Positions 56,201 through 64,000 of a stretch of 64,000 nucleotides of DNA are shown one piece after another. The first letter of the stretch is position 1, and every line of letters begins with the position of its first letter. The DNA comes from Podospora pseudocomata (Eukaryota; Ascomycota; Sordariomycetes; Sordariales; Podosporaceae), in the NCBI RefSeq assembly GCF_035222375.1, contig NW_026946363.1, positions 2,108,001-2,172,000 on the forward strand, given 5' to 3'. Below the pieces are notes generated by a model, which made no database searches, was not told where the DNA came from, and saw only the letters and a program-made list of their open reading frames with translations. Made by a program: the position numbers and the translations under genes.

Positions 56201-58104
56201 AGAGAATGGGAGAAAGTGTGGCAGAACCAGACCGAAGCTATGCACCTCAAGAGCTTGGACCACATGGGTATCCAAGTCAAGATCAGCGACAAGCGCAGCC
56301 TCTCTGCTAAACATCTCGTCGACAGTATCAAGACCAAGCACGAAGAACAACGCCGTATCCGTCTTGCAAAGGGTCAAACCGCACGATACCAGTTTCTCTA
56401 CAAGCTGGAAGACCAGGGTGTTCTCCTCGATTTACTTCGCCTTATGGTGGTCTACGTCAATAGCAATGGCGGACACAGCGGCGTGGAGAAGAGAAGGATC
56501 ATCGAGTTCTTCGAGAAGTTTATTCCCACCTTCTTTGACATTCCCGACGAGAAGTTCCAGGAAAGAATCAACGACATCGAGGTGGAGTCCGCGGAAGAGG
56601 ATGAGGATGACGGTACTCTTTTGGAGCTCACCAATGGCCGCAGTCGTCGAAATGGCAAGAAGTCCGACCTCCTTCGCGGCGTCTTGGATCCTGGCCGCAA
56701 CGGCAGTCGTAGCAGAGGGCAGAAGGAGGGCAGTGCCGCCTCGGGCAGCAAGGAGACAACACCCGACGTTGGATCTGCGAACGAGGAAGAGATGCCTGAC
56801 GCCCCAGAGGATGGCTCCGTTCCTGAAGTGTCGAATGGCCGCTGGCTTCCCACGATCCCACGGCCTGCCATTGTCGATAAAAGCAAGGGTGATCCAGTGA
56901 ATGACCTGGTCGATCTGGACGGCGAGTTGAAGGCAGATGCTCCATTCACCCGATCGGTCTACAACTTCTACTGCAACCAGACCATCTATGTCTTCTTCAC
57001 CATCTTCACGACGTTATACAAGCGATTGTTGGATGTCAAGGAGAGCAGAGCGAGCGTTTTCGAGGAGATTGAGCGTGAGCAGGCTGAGAAGCCAGCCAAG
57101 ACCTTGGGCACAGTCAACGGTGGCTTGAAGTTCTTTGAACCCACTAACCCAGAGTCCTTCTGGCCAAAGACTGTCCAACTGATTGAGGACTACATTGGTG
57201 GTGAGGTTGATGAGAACCGGTACCAGGATGTGTTGCGCCACTACTACCTCAAGAGGGGGTGGAAGTTGTACACCATTCAGGATGTCCTCAAGTCTCTGTG
57301 TCGTCTTGCGCTCCAGTGCAATAACCCGGACGCAAAAGGTGAGAAGGCCAAGGAACTAGTCAAGGCCTTCCTTGACAGCCGGGCGCAGAGCGAGACGAGT
57401 TTCCAGAATGAGATCAGTATGCGCAAGTTTGCCGAAAAGTGCATCAAGGATGGGGAGATGTTTGTCATTAGTTGGGTATGTTTCCCCTTCCGTGCCTAGT
57501 GTTTTTTCTTTATTTCACATCAGCTAACCCGTTTTTCCAGAACCCCAAGGGTAAATTCGCCACCACCCGCTGGCTCCAAAAGGACGAGACAACGTTTTAC
57601 ACGGACGAGATGGAGCGGGTGCAGCAGTGGCAGTACTACATCTCGTCGTACATCCGGATCGAGAACACGGAAGGGATCCCGCGGTCTCGGCTGCAAAAGG
57701 TGTTGCTGGAGCGGAACCTGCCCTCGGACGCTAAGGACTCCTCTGACGATGGTTTCTTGCCCAAGCCGCTGGTGTACTCTGAGAACCTGATTGTCCGGAC
57801 CTGCCTCAACTCTTACAAGATGGTGTTTGAGCAGGGCACTAGTGACTGCGCCGTCTACAGTACCGATTCGGCCAGGGAGGTTGAGGTGGAGGGGGACGAG
57901 GACGCGGCACAGGCGATGTTTTCGGCGGAGTTGAGGGGGGAGAAGATCAAGGAGAGGTTGTTGATTAATAACCAGTGGATGAAGGGGCATAGTCATGATG
58001 AGGTGCAGAGGTCGAAGGATGATTTTCAGAGGTGGATGGATGGGGTTGTTGGAGGGGTGGATGGAGGGGAGGGACAGGGGCAGGATGTGGCTATGGAGGG
58101 TTGA
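53251..58104 (+). CDS. SIN3: SIN3 transcriptional corepressor scaffold
   Basis: Exons 53251-53940, 54002-54102, 54166-54742, 54908-57475 and 57541-58104 give 1499 residues. The first 230 residues are disordered (an RE/RD repeat, then Pro/Gly/Gln-rich). PAH1 starts at [13 protein letters not shown] (residue 231). PAH2 spans exons 3 and 4 ([10 protein letters not shown] joined to [17 protein letters not shown], about 447-515). PAH3 starts near 640 ([14 protein letters not shown]). The histone-deacetylase-interacting domain lies around 715-860 ([32 protein letters not shown]). The C-terminal conserved region ([12 protein letters not shown]-like helices, then TTRWLQKDE) follows. It scaffolds the Rpd3 histone deacetylase complexes in the nucleus. 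Intron 3 (54743-54907) is 165 bp, a multiple of three, and has no stop in frame, so retention would insert 55 residues into PAH2. Confidence 0.96.
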
Positions 58105-59785
58105 GAGGGGGGGAAGGATATGGGTATGAACGGATGGAACTGAATGGGCTTATGGAGTTGGGCGCATTTGTTCTTTCCCTTTGAGCAGATTTCACTTTTT
58201 TTTTTTCCCCCGAGAGGGTAAAAGAACGATATCCTGGGTGTTTTATGTTCCTTTTATACAAGAATACCTTAGTCGAGCGCCCCTTTTTACTTTTGCACAT
58301 ATGATTGTTGTTGAGCTACCCGGTTCGGTTCACTTGTTGATACGATGGCGGGGAGGATGGGGGCTGTTTTTGGTGTGAGTTGGTATGTGGCTATGGTTGG
58401 GAGGGTAGAGAAGTTGGAGAGGCAGAAACAAGAGCTTATAACTATGGAGTTTTTTGATGAAAATGATGGTGGTTTGGGAGGGAGGGGAGAATTTGGCAGG
58501 TGAGGCGGGCGGGCGTTTGATATCTGTGATTAAACTTGAATGACGGTCTTGATCTTGGTGACTCTCCTATCTTTGTTTTTCTGTTCCTTGGAAGGGGTGG
58601 TGGTTATCTTTTGGTGGGAGGGTGTGGACTTTGCTAGCTTTGCTTAGCGGGTTTATAAGGAAATTTTTATATGATTCTGGGTGTGTTTTTGGCAATGTGT
58701 GGATGTGATGTGTGTACCTGCTCTTGAAGTCGCGCATAGTTTTGGTTTCTATCACGTCCAGAGTGGTAGAACCTGGATGTGATGGTTTTGGTGGTCTGGG
58801 AGAGGTGGTGGGTGACTGCTGGATTGGATGGGGGGAGTTGGTGTTTTGGCGATGTGGTTACTGTCTTGAGCCCTGGTGATGGACGTGCTAGGGCACCTTA
58901 CCTCGGAAGATAGTTCCGGCAATTGTGAGAGAGAAAGTCTAGAACATTCACCGGTCGGTATTAACTTGGGACGTCATAGCGGCGTTGTGGCGGCCATGTG
59001 GGCTCTGGAAAAAGAAGTCATTTATTTTTTCTTGTTGAGGAGGTAACTACCGGTAGGGTAAATCCTTCTTGCTCTCATTTATCACGACCATTGGCATGAC
59101 ATCGTTACGGGGTTGTTGGGTGTGTGATCCGGGAAAGTGAGGGTATAGAAGGGAGTGTTAAGACCGTTGTGTGAGGTCATTTACGGGGCAGAATTTCATG
59201 AAGCATCTGGGAACAGAAACGTGGCGATATCTTTTGCTAGTTTTCTCTTTGTCGAGACTCAGAGGAGCAACGAGAGAGGTGCGGTAAAGTACCGGGTGAC
59301 GTTGCCGGAGGGGGGAAGGTGGGTGGTAGTAGTAACGGTGATTTGTGGGGAGGTGAGTGGGGGGGGAAGGGGAGGGGTGAATACGATATAAGGTAGGGGT
59401 TCAGGGGTATTTAGTTGAGGTACAGGTCTGTGTGTGGAGATTGATTACGAGTGTGATTGAGGAAAAAAGCGTTGAAGATGTTCAGAGTGGGTAGTGTAAG
59501 GTAGAGAGAAGAAATAATGTAGGGTGATTTGTTGCGGATAGGTAGGTGAGTCTGGCGAAGAGAGCGAGCGTGACGATATTCATTGCGGAGAGACAAAATG
59601 AAGAGGTTAAGCAGATAGCCCGATATGAGCAAAAAGAATGGCTTCCCGCATTCCATAGACTAATTGATACACAGACCCAACGACGCCCCCTGAATTCAAC
59701 TTTTTTCACCCGCACCGCCTGACCACCCCTTTTCACCACCCCCCCCCCCTTTTTTTTTCAGCACCAGTAACCCTCGCTGTGTTCT
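58105..59785. other. Intergenic region between SIN3 and a convergent secreted-protein gene
   Basis: About 1.7 kb, G/T-rich, with no supportable gene. It holds the 3' UTRs of two convergent genes and a C-tract at 59740-59750. Confidence 0.45.
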
Positions 59786-60577
59786 CTATGCCTGAGGCCT
59801 GACAGTGATAACAGGATACGTAGGAATCGGCACCGGCACAAGCCTGATGCTAGTGCTGACCGGCGGCCTGCAAGGAGGAGCAGTGAATGTAGGCCACGGC
59901 TTGCAGTCAGGGAAGCATCTGTTTTCTTGATCAGTCTCTTCATTTCCACCGGCAGGATACAAGGAAGAGGGAGAGGGGATCTTACCCGCCATACATCATC
60001 CCACACTCATTGATGTAATCAGCACAGACCGTCATTCCGCTCCCGTTGCAAGTCGAGGGCTTGGTAGTGGATGTCGGGATCTTGGTCGTCACGGGCTTGG
60101 GGGTAGTGGTCGGCTTAGGAGTAGTGGTAGGCTTCTTGGAGGTGGAGGTGGGCTTCTTGGAAGTGGTGGTAGCCTTGGCAGTGGTGGTGGTCTTCTTGAT
60201 GGTGGTAGTCGCCTTCCTGGTGGAGGTCGTCAAGGTGCGCTTGGAAGTTGTGCTGGTCGTCTTCTTGGTGGTGGCAGAGGGAGTCAACTGGACCACCTTG
60301 GTTGTGACGACAGTGGAGGTGGCCGGGCAAGCGGGCGGCTTGGGCTTCTGGTCGGCCTTGCAGACGTTGTAGCAGCTATTATGCTGTTAATGACTTGCTG
60401 ACTTGAAAGAAGGAAAAAGAGGCAAAAGTACCCGCCGTATTTGACACCACAAGCATTCAGGGCGTCAAAGCAGATAATCCCGTCCACACAAGGCTCCTCA
60501 TCGGGCACATCAACAGGGGCTGCTACCGCCAACCCTCCCAAGACAACAAGAGAAGAAAACACTGTCGTCAGCTGCAT
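59786..60577 (-). CDS. Secreted Thr-rich protein with two copies of a six-cysteine module
   Basis: Exons 60432-60577, 59986-60375 and 59786-59918 (introns 56 and 67 bp, both phase 2) give 222 residues. The signal peptide is MQLTTVFSSLVVLGGLAVAA. Two modules share C-x5/7-C-x6-C-x6-C-x3-C-x10-C. The first is built around CFDALNACGVKYGGCYNVC and the second around CADYINECGMMYGGCFPDC. Between them lies an about 75-residue Thr/Lys/Pro-rich linker (KKPTTTPKP-type repeats), probably O-glycosylated. Each intron interrupts the codon for the second Gly of YGG-C, so the two modules and their introns arose by duplication. No known family is recognised; wall association or carbohydrate binding would fit but is unproven. 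Confidence 0.82.
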
Positions 60578-63018
60578 GGTGATGATGGGGTCAAGTAAGA
60601 CAGCGGAGGCGTTCCAAGAGTCTAAGAAAGGAAGGTGAAGCGCAAGAAGCAAGGGGAATACGTGCTTGGGTTGGCAGATGGCGAGGGACAAGACCAGACA
60701 TATACGCTTATGCTGCACACACACGTAGGGCACTCAGACACACCCGCCCATCCACAAGCCAGGATCTGGTTATAGAAACCTCAGCTTGCCAGCAAGCCAA
60801 GCAAGCAGCTGGAATGTAACCATGGGCCATCTGTTGTTTCTCGTGTTTTCATAAGCCCATAAACCTGCAACGGCCGGGTCTACTACCTTAGCTACGCTAG
60901 CTCAGGTAAGGGTGTATAAAGAAGAGTAGCATGTTCGGTATTGACAATGGGATTCTTCCAGCCACTTGACATCAATCGTTGGTAGAGATTCATGCTACTA
61001 CAGTGTCAAACGAGACGCCACAGAATGGAAGCCAAGCCGGATAGGTCTTAGAATCCAAGACAGAAAAGGGTAATTGAAGGACTGATATTCCGACTTACAT
61101 ACTTTTGAACTTGGATGTAGGGAGTAGCGAGTTAAAATCTTTGAAAAGGTAGGGTTGCGTACAATGTCTTAGCCTGCGTAAGTAATAGCCTAAGGTAAGC
61201 CGATCCCCCCCCGGATTTTCGGAGCGGTTGAAAAGGGGAACCATTCTTCTCCCACACCAAAAGCTCAACCCGCAAAAAGGTTCAGAACTAGAAGCATCCC
61301 TTCAGGATTGGCCCGCATGGACATTTCAAGGGAAACAGCAGCGCAGACAGCAAGGAAAACTCTCCGTCGTCCCAAGACAGGCACCATTGCAACCCAGTGT
61401 AAGGGTCCTTGCTCGGACATCAGACGACCATTCCTCTGCCCTGCTGCCATGCGGGTGACATCCATTCACAACCGTCTCCCATGTTCCGGCAGTCTGCATA
61501 TTGCAGCCGTCGGGGAACACTTGGACCGTAGCTCTTGGCATTGAACCTCGATGGCGTGTAGACATACACATGTCCATACCGGACCGGCTTCGGTTCGCGT
61601 GTAGAATGTTCCCGTGGTTGGAGCAACCAAGGAGAACATGGCGAGTGTCCTTGTTCCTGAAATAGCTGTACGTCGCCCGCTCGACGGCTCCCTCCGGCAC
61701 GAACTCCTGCTGCAACACAAACTTAGTATCGACTGGCCGTCTGTGGTCCCACTGAGTCCTTCAACGAGAAGAAGGAAGAGAAGCAAAAGTTCAGGAGAAA
61801 CGTTGCGGCTGCGGTTGTCGACGGCTTCGTACGGACGGAGGGCGTATATCCTATCTCAAAAATTAGTCCATGGGCGGTTCTCGTTAATTGTTTGTGCATC
61901 CGCGCGGCTGTCGGGTCCGTGAGTCGAAGAGGAAGGAGGCATTGTCAAACTCGGCGTGGGGTGATGCTGTCTTGCTTGTCTGCCATGTGGTTTGACATCC
62001 ATAGTCTGGGGAAAAACAACCGGGGAATATCTAAGCCACTGGCCCACGCTGGTGGGTTGTGTGTCTAACGGACATGAGGTCAGAAATTGAAAATAATCTT
62101 TCTAGAACCGATGGAAGCCACCTGAAGAAGCCAAGTGTACCTGCCTCGCCTTGGGGGGCAATCTCGTCTTCATCTCCTGCCGCGGTACAAAAAGGAAGGC
62201 GACAGGAAGAAAGGGTTCGGTCAGCGTTCGCAGCAGAGAGGCAACACAAGCCGCAATGTACAGTCATCTGCCGACCTGCCGTTAGGGTTCTCGTCCAAGC
62301 ATTTCGCTTCAGCATCCGCACATTTTCCTCCTAATTGCTTTCTGCGCGGATAGATGAGCCGATGAAGCCTTCAACCAGGTGTTTGGAGCTTCTAAAAATA
62401 ATCCCCAAAGGAAAAAGAAAAAAAAAGCAGAAAACAATTTAATCAATTCCGATTTCTTGCGGGGGGGGGGAGGGGCAAGGGAAAGAAAGGCTCTGGAAGA
62501 AACAAGATCGCCCAGAGATAGCGGTTGAATTGGCCAACGTCGTCGCTCAATTTGGCTTAATTGACTCCGACAGTATGCCAAGGACGCATTGGCAATATCT
62601 AAGTCGGTACAACGAGCAAACGCGTGACGGTGACGTGTGGGGTTGTGCTTGCCATTTTATGTGTGCGAGGGTGCGTGTGTGTGTGTATGTGTGTGTGTGT
62701 GGGTAGTAGGAGGCAAGATCATCACGAGAGGGCAGCAGGACATGAGATAATGGCAAGGATGAGGGGTGTTGAGTGTGGTGGTGGAAGAGACGAAATTTCT
62801 GGTGATGATGTGATCAGTGAAGTGAAGACGACAGCGATACACAGACAAGTATATAAGACGACGCCACCGCCGGCATTGAACCGATATTATCACCATCACC
62901 ATCACCAGCTCCAATAGCTTCATCAGACTCGAGTATTAGCTCCCTCCTCAGTTCTTCAAGCCACATCTTTCTCAGCACAGGGCCTCACCACCAGAGCCTC
63001 ACCTAAACATCACCAAAA
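60578..63018. other. Intergenic region before the last secreted-protein gene
   Basis: About 2.4 kb between divergent genes. Frames are short and random on both strands. It holds an interrupted GT repeat (62659-62702). A CACCATCACCATCACC tract at 62891-62906 lies in the promoter or 5' UTR of the next gene. No tRNA or transposon was recognised. Confidence 0.45.
62659..62702. repeat. Interrupted (GT)n microsatellite
   Basis: GT-rich run with interruptions (GCGAGGGTGC, TATG) between 62659 and 62702. Confidence 0.85.
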
Positions 63019-63722
63019 ATGAAGTTCCAGGCCATCCTCATCGCCACCCTCTCGGCCACCGGCCTCGCCTCCCCCGTCCCCGAGCCTCAAGCCAAGCCCA
63101 AGTTCGTCCAGGCTTATACCCTCCGTCTCTCCTCGTAAGTTTCTTCACTTGATGAGCCTCCTACCCACCCCTTAACACAATTAACTTCCGACCACGACCC
63201 CTATCCCTCTCTTTCACGCTCCCCCATCACCCCCAGTATGCCACCCCCTTAGCTAACCCCCCCAGGCGCACCCCCTCCCTAGACGGAAAACCCCTAACCC
63301 TCTCCAACACAACCCTCGGCATCTTCCCCTCCTCCCCCTCCACCCCCCTCTTCTACCCCATCCGCAACCCCCAAACCAACCTCCTCGAGCTGCACTCCCC
63401 CCAAACCTCCTCCGCCCTCGCCCTAGTAGGCACCCACGGCCTCCTCTCCCTCTCCGCCCTCCCGAACCCGGCCTCCGTCACCGTCCCCACCGGCACGACC
63501 CTCGACTGGCAAAACTTTGACCTCTCCGACGACGCCTCCGCCGGCTCCCTCACCTACGCAGGCAGCACCAAGGACGGCTCCTGGGTCGCCTTCCCCGTCG
63601 GAAAGGGTCAGGCGGGCGAGTGGGCCGTCAAGTGGAAGGACGTCACCGCCACCACGACCCAGAACTACATCCCCGTCAAGGTTGTCTACGAGGTTGTCGA
63701 GGGGTTCCACATTACTGCTTAG
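63019..63722 (+). CDS. Small secreted protein of unknown function
   Basis: Exons 63019-63134 and 63266-63722 (131-bp intron with donor GTAAGT and branch GCTAAC just before the acceptor) give 190 residues. The signal peptide is MKFQAILIATLSATGLAS, followed by a short VPEPQ-type propeptide. The mature part is about 160 residues, has no cysteines, and is rich in Ser, Thr and Leu. It contains FVQAYTLRLSSRTPSLDGK near the start and WVAFPVGKGQAGEWAVKW near the end, suggesting a beta-rich fold. This resembles fungal secreted proteins of unknown function; no enzyme motif is recognised. Codon choice is strongly C-ending throughout. The sequence after the stop (63723-64000) is A-rich 3' UTR-like DNA with no gene. 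Confidence 0.78.
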
Positions 63723-64000
63723 ATGTATATATCAGAGTGAAAAAAGAAAAAGAAAAAAAAAAAAAAAGGGGGCCGGTTAGCTTGGCAAGAGGATGATGAA
63801 TGGAAGTTGGTGTTGTTTTGTTTATTTAGGGACCCAGCTGGGAAGGGGGAAAAAAAGGAGGGGGGAAAAAGCTGTTTTGATATTGATGTTTTCTTACTAC
63901 TTCTTTCCTTTCCATAACTTAAATCAAAAGATTGATCATCTTGGAGGAAAAAACCCATCGTTTCCGTATTTCATGACTGCATTACCCCTGAAACAAAAAC

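Noticed and set aside
61228-62353. Overlapping frames of 60-130 codons on both strands before the last gene
   Set aside because: They have no motifs, no signal peptides and no splice-joined continuity, and similar lengths in several frames indicate chance.
1-64000. CRISPR arrays, prokaryotic operons, ribosome binding sites or replication origins
   Set aside because: This is spliced eukaryotic nuclear DNA. The direct repeats found are microsatellites or short tandem units without spacers.

Overview
This is a nuclear segment of a filamentous ascomycete, most likely a Sordariomycete of the Sordariales type. The evidence is short introns (about 45-165 bp) with GTANGT-like donors and CTAAC-like branch sites, intron-bearing nuclear tRNAs, fungus-specific families (Msb1/Mug8, GYDG-type sugar transporter, fungal Sin3), many small secreted proteins, and an AT-rich transposon with nested LTR remnants at the left end. 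Gene order and identities were read by eye. Exon joins were chosen from splice signals and frame continuity; no database search was run.

Layout. 0-2 kb: a non-autonomous TIR element (166-1839) carrying nested fossil LTRs, ending about 100 bp before a small SDH assembly factor gene (SDH6/SDHAF1 type, 1943-2229). 2.6-5.6 kb: a long disordered protein of unknown function. 5.9 kb: intron-containing tRNA-Leu(CAG). 8.8-10.5 kb (minus): MFS sugar transporter. 13.9-17.4 kb: MSH3 mismatch-repair ATPase. 19.0 kb (minus): tRNA-Val(TAC) with a 12-nt intron. 19.3-21.6 kb: two convergent genes for mitochondrial proteins (ribosome recycling factor, and a probable mitochondrial protein of unknown role). 21.6-27.7 kb: about 6 kb without a supportable gene. 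27.7-30.8 kb: seven-exon intracellular GH3 beta-glucosidase with PA14 insert. 32.9-35.1 kb: Ted1/Cdc1-type membrane metallophosphoesterase. 36.8-38.1 kb: uracil-DNA glycosylase. 42.0-45.5 kb: Msb1/Mug8-domain polarity protein. 47.5-49.2 kb: GH18 chitinase. 49.4-51.2 kb (minus): three tandem paralogous small cysteine-rich secreted proteins, one apparently degraded. 52.0-52.7 kb: FAS1-domain secreted protein. 53.3-58.1 kb: SIN3 corepressor. 59.8-60.6 kb (minus): secreted Thr-rich protein with a duplicated six-cysteine module. 63.0-63.7 kb: small secreted protein.

Functional themes. Two DNA-repair genes (MSH3, UNG) both begin with PCNA-binding PIP boxes, and MluI-box-like motifs lie upstream of both. 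The right half is enriched in secreted and wall-related proteins around a chitinase. Several genes show sharp internal switches from C-rich to G-rich coding sequence that follow transcription direction rather than chromosome strand. The most interesting unexplained items are the duplicated six-cysteine module whose two introns sit at the same place, the tandem secreted family at 49-51 kb, a stop-free in-frame intron inside the SIN3 PAH2 domain, and the skew switching.
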